From Geodermatophilus sp. TF02-6 (lineage in GTDB: Bacteria; Actinomycetota; Actinomycetes; Mycobacteriales; Geodermatophilaceae), in the NCBI RefSeq assembly GCF_003319115.1, contig NZ_QOHF01000004.1, positions 186,001-250,000 on the forward strand: a DNA stretch of 64,000 nt. Direction: 5' to 3'. Shown here piece by piece: positions 1-8,310 of the stretch. The notes under the pieces are model-generated. The model saw only the letters and a program-made list of their open reading frames with translations, searched no databases and had not been told where the DNA came from. The position numbers and the translations under genes are program-made. Each line of letters begins with the position of its first letter. The first letter of the stretch is position 1.

Positions 1-116
1 TCGTCGTGGTCGAGCGCTCCGCCCGCGAGGAGCCCTGGGAGTGGCCGACACCCCTGCGCGGACTGCGCGACCGCCGCTACGGCGAGGCGGTGCTCCGGTA
101 CGGTCGCTGTCCGTGA
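1..116 (+). CDS. rsmD: 16S rRNA (guanine966-N2)-methyltransferase RsmD, 3' end only
   Basis: Only the last 37 codons are inside the window. The frame from base 3 reads VVVERSAREEPWEWP, then a RRYGEAVLRYG block, and stops with TGA at 114-116. A 'VVERS...WP...RRYGE' tail is typical of the RsmD C-terminus. RsmD methylates G966 of 16S rRNA during 30S assembly. The stop overlaps the coaD GTG start (GTGA at 113-116), and rsmD-coaD is a very common actinobacterial gene pair, which supports the call. The catalytic NPPY motif lies outside the window. Confidence 0.8.
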   Translation, partial: VVVERSAREEPWEWPTPLRGLRDRRYGEAVLRYGRCP

Positions 117-595
117 GGCGAGCGGTCTGCCCCGGGTCGTTCGACCCGGTGACGAACGGTCACGTCGACGTCATCACCCGGGCGGCGGCCCTGTACGACG
201 AGTTGGTCGTCGCCGTCCTGGTCAACCCCGGCAAGGCCGGGCTGTTCACGGTCGAGGAGCGCATCGGGCTGCTCCGGGACGCCGTCGCCGACCTGCCGAC
301 CGTCACCGTCGACAGCTTCTCCGGCCTGCTGGTCGACTACTGCCGCGCCCACGACATCCCGGTGGTCGTCAAGGGCCTGCGCGCGGTCAGCGACTTCGAG
401 TACGAGCTGCAGATGGCCCAGATGAACCGCGAGCTGGCCGGGGTGGAGACGCTGTTCGTGCCCACCGCCCCGCAGGTGGGCCACCTCTCCTCCAGCCTGG
501 TCAAGCAGATCGCCACGTTCGGCGGGGACGTGTCCAGCCTGGTTCCCAAGGCCGTGCTGGAGCGGCTGCTGGCGCACCGGGAGAAGGGCGCATGA
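113..595 (+). CDS. coaD: Phosphopantetheine adenylyltransferase
   Basis: CoaD transfers AMP from ATP to 4'-phosphopantetheine, the fourth of five steps of CoA synthesis, in the cytosol. The GTG at 113 gives 160 residues, the usual CoaD length. The nucleotidyltransferase motif GSFDPVTNGH lies at about residues 8-17 and contains the TxGH signature; the second conserved region (GHLSSSLVKQI) is near residues 123-133. An in-frame start at 41 would add 24 residues with no family support and would overlap rsmD much more. The stop overlaps the next gene by ATGA at 592-595, so translation is probably coupled. Confidence 0.93.
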   Translation: MRRAVCPGSFDPVTNGHVDVITRAAALYDELVVAVLVNPGKAGLFTVEERIGLLRDAVADLPTVTVDSFSGLLVDYCRAHDIPVVVKGLRAVSDFEYELQMAQMNRELAGVETLFVPTAPQVGHLSSSLVKQIATFGGDVSSLVPKAVLERLLAHREKGA

Positions 596-1281
596 CGGAG
601 GTCGTCTACCGGCTCTACGAGACCGTCGACGAGCTGAGCACCGTCATCGAGAACGCCCGCAGCGTGCCCATGTCCGGCGGCTCGTGCATGGTGCCCCGCG
701 ACGTCCTGCTCGACCTGCTCGACGACCTGCGGGAGAACCTCCCGGAGGAGGTGCACAAGGCCGGCGCGATCGTCGAGCAGCGCACCGAGATCCTGCAGCA
801 GGCCCAGGCCGAGGCCGAGCGGCTGACCGGCCGCACCCGCAGCGAGACCGAGCAGGTCGTCGGCGCGGCCCGGCGGCAGCGCGAGGAGATCCTCGGCACC
901 GCCCGCCGCCAGCGCGACGACCTGCTGGCCCGCGCGCAGGCCGAGGCCGAGGACCTGCTCGCCCGGGCCGAGGAGGAGGCCGAGCAGATCGTCGAGGAGG
1001 CCCGCCGCCACCACGAGGCGCTGCTCGCCGACGCCCGGGCCCAGCAGGCCGAGCTGCTGGCGGCCGCCGAGGCCGAGCACGAGCAGCTGGTCGGCGAGGC
1101 CGAGGTCTACCGCAGCGCCGTCACCCGGGCCGACGAGCTCGGCGCGCAGACCGCCGCGGACGTCGCCCGCATGCGGGCCGAGGTCGACGACTACGTCGAC
1201 ACGCGGCTGGCCGACTTCGGCACCACGCTGGAGCGGATGCTGCGCTCGGTGGACAAGGCCCGCACCGCCCTCCGCGAGTAA
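592..1281 (+). CDS. SepIVA-like DivIVA-domain septation protein
   Basis: A 229-residue, highly charged protein. It has a short N-terminal region (YRLYETVDELSTVIENA, then SGGSCMVPR) followed by an almost continuous Ala/Glu/Arg coiled coil from about residue 50 to 215. Both the N-terminal block and the position between coaD and DUF177-rnc match the mycobacterial SepIVA (Rv2927c) family, DivIVA-related coiled-coil proteins that act in cell division and septum-proximal envelope growth. No enzymatic motif is visible. The start overlaps the coaD stop. The name is inferred from family resemblance and synteny. Confidence 0.75.
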   Translation: MTEVVYRLYETVDELSTVIENARSVPMSGGSCMVPRDVLLDLLDDLRENLPEEVHKAGAIVEQRTEILQQAQAEAERLTGRTRSETEQVVGAARRQREEILGTARRQRDDLLARAQAEAEDLLARAEEEAEQIVEEARRHHEALLADARAQQAELLAAAEAEHEQLVGEAEVYRSAVTRADELGAQTAADVARMRAEVDDYVDTRLADFGTTLERMLRSVDKARTALRE

Positions 1282-1282
1282 C

Positions 1283-1370
1283 AGAAGGACCACCCTTCCC
1301 CCCACGCCTCGGAGAAGGACCCCCTGCCCCCCACGGCTCGCAGGCTCGCCGCGGGACCCTGCAGGGGGCC
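1283..1370 (+). repeat. Intergenic hairpin repeat: one partial and one full copy
   Basis: A partial left half (1283-1310) is followed by a full copy (1312-1370). The full copy has the GAGAAGGAC tag, outer stem CCCCCTGC (1320-1327) with GCAGGGGG (1361-1368), inner stem CCCACGGC (1330-1337) with GCCGCGGG (1348-1355), and loop TCGCAGGCTC. It starts 2 bases after the stop of the SepIVA-like gene, and could act as its 3' hairpin or terminator. Confidence 0.75.
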
Positions 1371-1426
1371 GAGGGGACCGTGGAGGGGGCTCCTCCGGGC
1401 CGGACGGGTCCTGCCCCGGCATCGGG

Positions 1427-1438
1427 TAGTCTGAGGAC
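1427..1438 (+). promoter_or_regulatory. Candidate leaderless promoter -10 (TAGTCT)
   Basis: TAGTCT at 1427-1432 fits the actinobacterial TANNNT -10 pattern and lies 6 bases before an ATG at 1439, the spacing of a leaderless transcript. No convincing -35 is visible. It would start the short ORF and the DUF177-rpmF-rnc-mutM-acyP operon downstream of the hairpin repeat. Confidence 0.4.
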
Positions 1439-1507
1439 ATGGTCCGGCCGCCGGACGTCCCCGCACCCCGGCCGGCCACCTTCCCGACTGCCTACCGCGA
1501 GTACTGA
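1439..1507 (+). CDS. Possible 22-codon leaderless leader ORF
   Basis: ATG at 1439 opens a 22-codon frame (begins MVRPPDVPAP, ends AYREY) that stops at TGA 1505-1507, one base before the DUF177 ATG at 1509. The ATG sits 6 bases after a TAGTCT -10-like hexamer, as in leaderless mRNAs, and the TGA-c-ATG junction would let ribosomes re-initiate on DUF177. No homology is recognised, the codons are Pro-rich, and there is no Shine-Dalgarno. It may be a small translated leader or chance. Confidence 0.35.
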   Translation: MVRPPDVPAPRPATFPTAYREY

Positions 1508-1508
1508 C

Positions 1509-2132
1509 ATGTCTGCCGCACCGCCGCCCCGCCCAGGCGCCGCGTCCTCCGAGGCCCGGCGCCCTGCTGCCAACCCCTGGCTCGTGGACCTGCGGGAGCT
1601 CGGCCGGCGGGCCGGCTCGCTGCGGGAGCTGGAGCGGACGCTACCGGCGCCCCCCGGCTGGAATGTCGAGCTGATCGGCGTCCCCGAGGGCGCCGAGGTC
1701 CACATACGTCTACGGCTGGAGTCGGTCATGGAGGGCGTGCTCGTCTCGGGTGACGTCGACGTCCCCGTCGTCGGCTCGTGCGCCCGCTGCCTCGACCCGG
1801 TCGAGGACACCCTGGAGCTCGACGTCCAGGAGCTGTTCGCCTACGAGGGCAGCACCACGGAGGCCACCAGCGAGGAGGACGAGGTCCGCTCCGTCGAGGG
1901 CGACCACATCGACCTCGAGCCGATGGTCCGCGACCTCGTCGTCCTGAGCCTGCCACTGGCGCCGACCTGCACCGAGGACTGCGCCGGGCTGTGCGTCGAC
2001 TGCGGGCAGCGTCTCGACGACCTGCCCGCCGACCACACCCACGAGGTGCTCGACCCGCGCTGGGCCGGGCTCGCCGGCCGTTTCACCTCCGCACCGGGCA
2101 CCCCCGGTGCGGACGACCCAGAGGAGAACTGA
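1509..2132 (+). CDS. DUF177 (YceD-family) metal-binding protein
   Basis: A 207-residue protein with the DUF177/YceD fold signature: N-terminal [15 protein letters not shown], a first CxxC (CARC, near residues 91-94) and a C-terminal cluster [13 protein letters not shown] (near 154-166), probably binding zinc. YceD-type genes nearly always precede rpmF, as here, and are linked to 23S rRNA/ribosome maturation; the biochemical role is not settled. The ATG at 1509 is chosen because it comes just before the conserved region and just after the short leader ORF. rpmF follows after 2 bases, so the two are co-transcribed. Confidence 0.85.
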   Translation: MSAAPPPRPGAASSEARRPAANPWLVDLRELGRRAGSLRELERTLPAPPGWNVELIGVPEGAEVHIRLRLESVMEGVLVSGDVDVPVVGSCARCLDPVEDTLELDVQELFAYEGSTTEATSEEDEVRSVEGDHIDLEPMVRDLVVLSLPLAPTCTEDCAGLCVDCGQRLDDLPADHTHEVLDPRWAGLAGRFTSAPGTPGADDPEEN

Positions 2133-2134
2133 CC

Positions 2135-2314
2135 GTGGCCGTCCCGAAGCGGAAGATGTCCCGCGCCAACACCCGCGCCCGGCGCGCGCAGTGGAAGGCC
2201 ACCGCGCCGACCCTGGCGCCGTGCCCGAACCGGGCCTGCGGCCAGCCGAAGCCGCCGCACCAGGCGTGCCCGAACTGCGGCCAGTACGCGGGCCGTCAGG
2301 TCCTGTCGGTCTGA
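2135..2314 (+). CDS. rpmF: 50S ribosomal protein L32
   Basis: 59 residues starting at GTG 2135 with a GAGGAG ribosome-binding site at 2121-2126. The N-terminus [20 protein letters not shown] is diagnostic of bL32, and CPNRAC / CPNC near residues 29-52 form the zinc-ribbon version (four cysteines). It is a structural protein of the large subunit. The preceding DUF177 gene ends 2 bases upstream and rnc starts 20 bases downstream. Confidence 0.95.
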   Translation: MAVPKRKMSRANTRARRAQWKATAPTLAPCPNRACGQPKPPHQACPNCGQYAGRQVLSV

Positions 2315-2334
2315 CCCCGACGAGTCGACCAGCC

Positions 2335-3141
2335 GTGGGGACGACGGCCGCAGGTACCCCGCCCGCCCCGGGTGGGATCTCCGGCCGTTCCCCCGCCGGC
2401 GAGGCGCACGCCGACCGCGCGGCCGCCTGGCTCTCCGACGCCCTGGGCGTCGAGCTGCCCGGCGGCCTGCTCGCGTTGGCGCTGACCCACCGCTCCTACG
2501 CCTACGAGCACGGTGGGCTGCCCACCAACGAACGCCTGGAGTTCCTCGGCGACTCGGTGCTCGGCCTGGTCGTCACCGACGAGCTCTACCGCCGCCACCC
2601 CGAGCTGCCCGAGGGCCGGCTGGCCAAGCTGCGCGCCTCCGTGGTCAACATGACCTCGCTGGCCGGCGTGGCCCGCCGGCTCGGCGCCGGAGGGCTGGGC
2701 CCGCACCTGCTGCTCGGCCGTGGGGAGGAGACCACCGGCGGCCGGGACAAGGACTCGATCCTGGCCGACGCGCTCGAGGCGCTGATCGGCGCGGTGCACC
2801 TGGGGCTGGGCCTGGAGTCCGCCGCGGCGGTCGTGCACCGGCTGTTCGACCCGCTGCTGGACACCGCCGCCACCCGCGGCGCCGGCCTGGACTGGAAGAC
2901 CAGCCTGCAGGAGCTGGGTGCCGCGCTGGGGCTCGGCGCCCCGACCTACGTCGTCGAGGACGACGGCCCCGACCACGCCAAGACCTTCACCGCCGCCGTC
3001 GTCCTCGCCGACACCGTCCGCGGCCGCGGCGCCGGCCGCACCAAGAAGGCCGCCGAGCAGGAGGCCGCCGAGGCCGCCTGGCGCGCGCTCTCGGTGGTGG
3101 ACGGCGCGGCCGCCGGCGCCGACCCGACCCCCCGGACCTGA
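2335..3141 (+). CDS. rnc: Ribonuclease III
   Basis: RNase III cleaves double-stranded RNA, including rRNA precursors. The catalytic signature [14 protein letters not shown] lies near residues 64-77 and the second acidic site ([10 protein letters not shown]) near 145. A double-stranded RNA-binding domain starts at about residue 184 ([11 protein letters not shown]) and ends with the [13 protein letters not shown] helix. GTG at 2335 gives 268 residues, including about 20 poorly conserved N-terminal residues. mutM starts 6 bases after the stop, so the genes form one operon. Confidence 0.93.
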   Translation: MGTTAAGTPPAPGGISGRSPAGEAHADRAAAWLSDALGVELPGGLLALALTHRSYAYEHGGLPTNERLEFLGDSVLGLVVTDELYRRHPELPEGRLAKLRASVVNMTSLAGVARRLGAGGLGPHLLLGRGEETTGGRDKDSILADALEALIGAVHLGLGLESAAAVVHRLFDPLLDTAATRGAGLDWKTSLQELGAALGLGAPTYVVEDDGPDHAKTFTAAVVLADTVRGRGAGRTKKAAEQEAAEAAWRALSVVDGAAAGADPTPRT

Positions 3142-3147
3142 GCGGCG

Positions 3148-4023
3148 GTGCCCGAGCTGCCCGAGGTCGAGGTGGTGCGGCGCGGCCTGGAGCGCTGGGT
3201 CGCCGGGCGGACCGTCGCCACCGTGGAGGTGCACCACCCGCGGGCGGTGCGCCGCCACCTCGAGGGCGTCGAGCACTTCGTGCAGTCGCTGACCGGGCGC
3301 ACGCTCGCCGCGGCCCGCCGCCGCGGCAAGTACCTGTGGCTGCCGCTGGCCGAGCCCGACGGCGCGCCCACCGGCCGGGCGCTCGTGGCCCACCTCGGGA
3401 TGAGCGGCCAGCTGCTGGTCGAGAAGCCCGCCCAGCCCGACGGGACCCACCTGCGCGCCCGCCTCACCTTCACCGACGGCGGCCGCGAGCTGCGCTTCGT
3501 CGACCAGCGCACCTTCGGCGGGCTGGCCGTCGAGGAGGCGGACGGGGACTCCCTCCCCCCGCGGCTGGCGCACATCGCCATCGACCCGCTCGACAGCTCC
3601 TTCGACGAGGCCGCCTTCAGCGCCGCGCTGCGCCGCCGGCACACCGAGGTCAAGCGGGCGCTGCTGGACCAGACGCTCGTCGGCGGGGTGGGCAACATCT
3701 ACGCCGACGAGGCGCTGTGGCGGGCCCGGCTGCACGGCGCCCGCCCCACCGACCGGCTGACCGGCGAGCAGGTCGCCGACCTGCTCGCCGGCGTCCGCGA
3801 CGTGCTGGGGGAGGCTCTGGCCCAGGGCGGCACCTCCTTCGACTCCCTCTACGTCGACGTCAACGGGCGCAGCGGCTACTTCTCCCGGTTCCTCGCCGTC
3901 TACGGTCAGGCCGACCGGCCCTGTCCCAGGTGCGGGACACCGATCGTGCGGGAGTCGTTCATGAACCGGTCCAGCTACAGCTGCCCGACCTGCCAACCCC
4001 GCCCGAGAGCCCGCCGCTCGTGA
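3148..4023 (+). CDS. mutM: Formamidopyrimidine-DNA glycosylase (Fpg/MutM)
   Basis: Excises 8-oxoguanine and formamidopyrimidines and nicks the abasic site. The mature protein begins with [10 protein letters not shown], so the catalytic Pro2 and Glu3 are present; the beta-elimination lysine is in RRRGKYL (about residue 61). The H2TH region [14 protein letters not shown] and the C-terminal zinc finger (two CxxC pairs, CPRC near 259 and CPTC at the end, with NRSSY between) are intact. 291 residues, normal length. It overlaps the acylphosphatase start (GTGA, 4020-4023). Confidence 0.95.
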   Translation: MPELPEVEVVRRGLERWVAGRTVATVEVHHPRAVRRHLEGVEHFVQSLTGRTLAAARRRGKYLWLPLAEPDGAPTGRALVAHLGMSGQLLVEKPAQPDGTHLRARLTFTDGGRELRFVDQRTFGGLAVEEADGDSLPPRLAHIAIDPLDSSFDEAAFSAALRRRHTEVKRALLDQTLVGGVGNIYADEALWRARLHGARPTDRLTGEQVADLLAGVRDVLGEALAQGGTSFDSLYVDVNGRSGYFSRFLAVYGQADRPCPRCGTPIVRESFMNRSSYSCPTCQPRPRARRS

Positions 4024-4316
4024 GCCGAGGGGTGGGTCGGGAGGGGGGGCGGCGCCGCGTCGTCGCAGTCGTGTCCGGCGCCGTGCAGGGTGTCGGGTAC
4101 CGCTGGTTCGTCCGTGGGCGTGCGGAGGCGGCGGGTCTGGCCGGGTCGGCGACCAACCTGCCCGACGGGCGGGTCGAGGTCGTCCTCGAGGGGCCCGACG
4201 CCGACGTCGCCGCCGTCCTGGCCGCGCTGGACGGGCCGCGCGCGCCCGGGGCGGTGACGCGGGTCGACGTCCGGGACGAACCGACACGAGGGAACACCGG
4301 GTTCACCACCGCGTGA
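4020..4316 (+). CDS. acyP: Acylphosphatase
   Basis: A 98-residue protein hydrolysing carboxyl-phosphate bonds in small metabolites. The acylphosphatase signature [15 protein letters not shown] contains the phosphate-binding arginine, and the second site, usually G-W/x-V-x-N, reads [17 protein letters not shown] with the catalytic asparagine kept. The GTG at 4020 overlaps the mutM stop; a GTG at 4032 is an equally possible start. An acyP next to mutM and smc is usual in actinobacteria. Confidence 0.9.
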   Translation: MSRGVGREGGRRRVVAVVSGAVQGVGYRWFVRGRAEAAGLAGSATNLPDGRVEVVLEGPDADVAAVLAALDGPRAPGAVTRVDVRDEPTRGNTGFTTA

Positions 4317-4466
4317 CGAACGCGACACCTCCCCGACACCGAGGCTGTGCAGTCTGGCCGTTGACCTGCGTGTCCGGGCCTGTCACCCTGGGGTGCACAC
4401 CGACCGCGCCGACCGTCACACGGGGCGCAGGTCATCCCCTCACGCCGTCGAAAGGCCGTTGTCGCC

Positions 4467-4658
4467 ATGGCCAAGGCCCTGTTCGGTCACGTCGTCACCC
4501 CCGCGGAGCTCCGAGTAGTCGAGGAGAACGCCGTCCTGCGGGCCAAGGTGCGCCGGCTGGAGCAGGAACTGCAGGAGCTGCGCGCGCAGCGGGACGCCGC
4601 CATCGCCCACGAGCTGCTGAGCCTGGCCGGCGAGAAGGCCGAGCCCGCGCTCGCCTGA
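4467..4658 (+). CDS. Small coiled-coil protein of unknown function
   Basis: 63 residues from ATG 4467: a short start (MAKALFGHVVTP) followed by a predicted coiled coil (VVEENAVLRAKVRRLEQEL and onward) running to about residue 55. No domain is recognised. It lies 150 bases after acyP and 8 bases before smc, so it is probably translated with smc. The LxxKVxxLEQEL heptads resemble short coiled-coil adaptors. A link with SMC is only suggested by position. Confidence 0.6.
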   Translation: MAKALFGHVVTPAELRVVEENAVLRAKVRRLEQELQELRAQRDAAIAHELLSLAGEKAEPALA

Positions 4659-4666
4659 CGGGGTCG

Positions 4667-7600
4667 GTGTTTCTGTCCAGCCTGACGCTGAAGGGCTTCA
4701 AGTCCTTCGCGTCCACGACGACCCTGCGCCTCGAGCCGGGCATCACCGCCGTCGTCGGCCCCAACGGCTCGGGCAAGTCCAACGTCGTCGACGCCATCGC
4801 CTGGGTCCTCGGCGAGCAGGGCGCCAAGAGCCTGCGCGGCGGTAAGATGGAGGACGTCATCTTCGCCGGCACTGCCGGCCGCCCGGCGCTGGGCCGGGCC
4901 GAGGTCACCCTCACCATCGACAACGCCGACGGCGCGCTGCCCATCGAGTACACCGAGGTCTCGATCACCCGCCGCATGTACCGCTCCGGCGAGAGCGAGT
5001 ACGAGATCAACGGCGACAAGGTCCGCCTGCTCGACGTCCAGGAGTTGCTCAGCGACTCCGGCATCGGCCGGGAGATGCACGTCATCGTCGGTCAGGGCCA
5101 GCTCGACGCGGTCCTCTCCGGGCGCCCGGAGGACCGCCGCGCGTTCGTCGAGGAGGCCGCCGGCGTCCTCAAGCACCGCAGGCGCAAGGAGAAGGCGCTG
5201 CGCAAGCTCGACGCGATGCAGGCCAACCTCGACCGGCTCGGGGACCTCACCGCGGAGCTGCGCCGCCAGCTCAAGCCGCTGGGTCGGCAGGCGGAGGTGG
5301 CCCGCCGGGCCGCCGGCGTGCAGGCCGACCTGCGCGACGCCCGGCTGCGGCTGCTCGCCGACCACCTGGTGCAGCTGCGCGACGCCCTGGACGCCGACGT
5401 CGCCGACGAGGCCGCCGCCCGGGCCCGCCGCGCCGTCGTCGAGGCGCAGCTCGGCGAGGCCGCCCGCCGCGAGTCGGCGCTGGAGGCCGAGCTGGCCGCC
5501 GACGCGCCCGCGCTGCAGACCGCGCAGGACACCTGGTACCGGCTCTCCGCGCTCGTCGAGCGCTTCCACGGCACCGCCCAGCTGGCCGCCGAGCGGCACC
5601 GCCACCTCTCCGCCGCCCCGCCGGCGGCGACCGCGGGCCGCGACCCCGACCAGCTGGAGGCCGAGGCCGATCGGGTCGCCGCCACCGAGGCCGAGCTCGC
5701 CGCCGGGCTGGCAGCCGAGCGCGGCCGGCTGGCCGCCGCGGTCGCCGCCCGCGCCGAGGTCGAGAACGAGCTCGCCGAGGCCGACCGCGCCTGGGTCGCC
5801 GCCACCCGCGCCCTGGCCGACCGCCGGGAGGGCCTGGCCCGCCTCGCCGGGCAGGTCGCCGCCGCCCGCTCCCGCGTCGCGGCGGGGGAGGCCGAGATCG
5901 AGCGGCTGGCCCTGGCCGCCGGCGAGGCCGCCGACCGCGCCGAGCTCGCCGCCGCGCGGCTGGCCCAGCGCCGCGACGAGGTCACCGGGCAGGAGGACGC
6001 CGACGTCGCGCTGGTCACCGCACACTCCGACGCCGTCGCCGCGCACGCCGAGGCCGCACGGGCGGTCACCGAGCTGGCCGCCGCCGAGCGCGCCGCCGAG
6101 CGCGACCGGGCCTCCTGGCAGGCCCGGCGGGACACCCTGGCGCAGGGCCTGGCACCGGCCGACGGCGCCGCGGCCGTGCTCGCCGCCGGCCTGCCCGGCG
6201 TGCTGGGTCCGGTGACCGAGCGGATCACCGTCGCGCCCGGCGCCGAGGTGCCGCTCGCCGCCGCGCTCGCCGGCATGGCCGACGCCGTCGTCGTCGACAC
6301 GGTGGCCACCGCCGCCGCCGCGCTCACGCGATTGAAGGAGGTCCGCGGCGGCCGGGCCGGCCTGCTGGTGACCGGCGGCCTGCCCGCACTGCCCCGGGAG
6401 GGCTGGCCGGAGCTGACCGGCGGTGCACGGTGGGCGCTGGACCTGGTGACCGCCCCCGACGAGCTGCACCCCGCGCTGTCCCGTGCGCTCGACCGGGTCG
6501 CCGTCGTGCCCGACCTCGACGCCGCCGTCGCGCTGGTGCACACCCACCCGCGGGTGCGGGCGGTGACCGCGGACGGCGACCTGGTCGGCGCCGACTGGTC
6601 CGTCGGCGGCCAGGGCGACGCACCGTCCGGCCTGGAGGTCCGCGCGCGGGTGGACGACGCCGAGCGGGAGCTGGCCGCCGCAGTCGCCCGCGCCGCCGAC
6701 CTCGCCGACTTCCTCGCCGCCGCCCGGGAGACCGCGCGGGAGCGCTCCGCGGACGTCGACGCCACCCTGGCCGCCCGCCAGGCCGCCGACCGCACCCGCT
6801 CCGCTGCCGCCGCCCAGCTCGCCGAGCTCGGCGCGGCCGCCCGCTCGGCCGCCGCCGAGGCCGAGCGCTCCGCCGCCGCACGGGCGCGCGCCGAGCAGGC
6901 GCTGGAACAGGCGTCCACCGCGCTGGCCGGGCTGGAGGCCCGGCTGGTCGAGGCCGAGGCCGCGCCCGTGGCGGAGGAGCCCGACCCCGTCGAGCGGGAC
7001 CGACTGCGGCTGGAGGCGGCCGCCGCCCGGCAGGCCGAGACCGAGGCGCGGCTCGCCGTCCGCACCGCCGAGGAGCGGGCCCGGGCGCTGTCCGGGCGGG
7101 CCGAGTCGCTGCGCCGCCAGGCCCGCCAGGAGCGCGCCGCCCGGGAGCGGGCCGCCGCGGCCCGGGTCGCCCGCGAACGCGGCGCCCAGGTGGCGGCCCG
7201 GGTGCGGGCGGGCGCGGAGGCGGCGCTCACCGCACTGGCGTTGTCCGTCGCCCGTGCCGCCGCCGAGCGCGACGAGCTGGCCCGCGTGCGCACCGCCCGG
7301 GAGGCCGAGCTGCTCGAGGTCCGTGCCGCCGTCCGCGCGGCCACCGCCGAGCTCGAGCGCCTCACCGACGAGGTGCACCGCGACGAGGTCGCCCGCGCCG
7401 AGCAGCGCTACCGCATCGAGACGCTGGAGGCCCGCGCCGCCGAGGAGTACGGCGTCGACCTGCCCACCCTGCTGGCTGAGTACGGACCGACCGCACCCGT
7501 GCCGCCGACCCCCATCCAGCTGGCCGCGGCGCAGGCGGCGGGTGAGGCCGAGCCCGAGGCGGTGCCCTACGACCGCGGCGCGCAGGAGCGCCGGGCGGCC

Positions 7601-8233
7601 AAGGCCGAGCGCGACCTGGCCACGCTGGGCAAGGTCAACCCGCTGGCGTTGGAGGAGTTCGCGGCGCTGGAGGAGCGGCACGCCTTCCTGGCCACCCAGC
7701 TCGCCGACCTCGAGGCCACCCGCCGCGACCTGCTGACCGTCGTCCGGGAGGTCGACGGGCGCATCCACGACGTCTTCGCCAGCGCCTTCGCCGACGTGCA
7801 GCGCGAGTTCGAGCAGGTCTTCGCCACGCTGTTCCCCGGGGGCTCGGGCCGGCTGTACCTGACCGACCCGGAGGACCTGCTCACCACCGGCATCGAGGTC
7901 GAGGCCCGTCCGCCGGGCAAGAAGGTCAAGCGGCTGTCGCTGCTGTCCGGTGGCGAGCGCTCGCTGACGGCGGTGGCGCTGCTCGTGGCGATCTTCCGCG
8001 CCCGGCCGTCGCCGTTCTACGTGCTCGACGAGGTCGAGGCCGCGCTGGACGACGTCAACCTCGGCCGGCTGCTCACCCTGGTCGGGCAGCTGCGCTCGAC
8101 CTCGCAGCTGATCGTCATCACGCACCAGAAGCGGACCATGGAGATCGCCGACGCGCTCTACGGGGTCAGCATGCGCGGCGACGGCATCACCGGCGTCATC
8201 AGCCAGCGCCTGCGCGAGGCCGAACCCGCCTGA
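4667..8233 (+). CDS. smc: Chromosome partition/condensation ATPase SMC
   Basis: SMC is the ABC-type ATPase of the condensin-like SMC-ScpAB complex that compacts and separates chromosomes. Walker A GPNGSGKSN is at residues 31-39 and the N-lobe follows (to about 170). Long Ala/Glu/Arg coiled coils flank the hinge at roughly 500-640 (ending before QGDAPSGLEVRAR). The ABC signature LLSGGERSLTAVALL is near 1092-1106 and Walker B FYVLDEVEAALDD near 1117. GTG at 4667 gives 1188 residues, a standard length. The start is confirmed by the family N-terminus LSSLTLKGFKSFA. Confidence 0.96.
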   Translation: MFLSSLTLKGFKSFASTTTLRLEPGITAVVGPNGSGKSNVVDAIAWVLGEQGAKSLRGGKMEDVIFAGTAGRPALGRAEVTLTIDNADGALPIEYTEVSITRRMYRSGESEYEINGDKVRLLDVQELLSDSGIGREMHVIVGQGQLDAVLSGRPEDRRAFVEEAAGVLKHRRRKEKALRKLDAMQANLDRLGDLTAELRRQLKPLGRQAEVARRAAGVQADLRDARLRLLADHLVQLRDALDADVADEAAARARRAVVEAQLGEAARRESALEAELAADAPALQTAQDTWYRLSALVERFHGTAQLAAERHRHLSAAPPAATAGRDPDQLEAEADRVAATEAELAAGLAAERGRLAAAVAARAEVENELAEADRAWVAATRALADRREGLARLAGQVAAARSRVAAGEAEIERLALAAGEAADRAELAAARLAQRRDEVTGQEDADVALVTAHSDAVAAHAEAARAVTELAAAERAAERDRASWQARRDTLAQGLAPADGAAAVLAAGLPGVLGPVTERITVAPGAEVPLAAALAGMADAVVVDTVATAAAALTRLKEVRGGRAGLLVTGGLPALPREGWPELTGGARWALDLVTAPDELHPALSRALDRVAVVPDLDAAVALVHTHPRVRAVTADGDLVGADWSVGGQGDAPSGLEVRARVDDAERELAAAVARAADLADFLAAARETARERSADVDATLAARQAADRTRSAAAAQLAELGAAARSAAAEAERSAAARARAEQALEQASTALAGLEARLVEAEAAPVAEEPDPVERDRLRLEAAAARQAETEARLAVRTAEERARALSGRAESLRRQARQERAARERAAAARVARERGAQVAARVRAGAEAALTALALSVARAAAERDELARVRTAREAELLEVRAAVRAATAELERLTDEVHRDEVARAEQRYRIETLEARAAEEYGVDLPTLLAEYGPTAPVPPTPIQLAAAQAAGEAEPEAVPYDRGAQERRAAKAERDLATLGKVNPLALEEFAALEERHAFLATQLADLEATRRDLLTVVREVDGRIHDVFASAFADVQREFEQVFATLFPGGSGRLYLTDPEDLLTTGIEVEARPPGKKVKRLSLLSGGERSLTAVALLVAIFRARPSPFYVLDEVEAALDDVNLGRLLTLVGQLRSTSQLIVITHQKRTMEIADALYGVSMRGDGITGVISQRLREAEPA

Positions 8234-8239
8234 GCACTC

Positions 8240-8306
8240 CCCGGGCATGGGAAGCGATACCTGCGTTTCCCGCCCGAGAACGCAGGTATCGCTTCCCATG
8301 CCCGGG
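8240..8306. terminator. Perfect 28-bp-arm palindrome between convergent smc and EEP gene
   Basis: Arm 8240-8267 (begins CCCGGGCATGGGAAGCGATA) is the exact reverse complement of arm 8279-8306, with an 11-base loop (8268-8278). It begins 6 bases after the smc stop and ends 4 bases before the end of the minus-strand EEP gene, so it can serve both strands. There is no U-run. The stem is far longer than a normal terminator. Confidence 0.75.
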
Positions 8307-8310
8307 TCGA

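Noticed and set aside
684-1508. Long open frames overlapping the SepIVA-like gene and continuing to DUF177
   Set aside because: They are Arg/Pro/Gly-rich readings of high-GC DNA in the wrong frame; the real DUF177 start is at 1509.
2296-4287. Minus-strand 663-codon open frame across rnc and mutM
   Set aside because: No homology; it mirrors plus-strand genes with intact family motifs.
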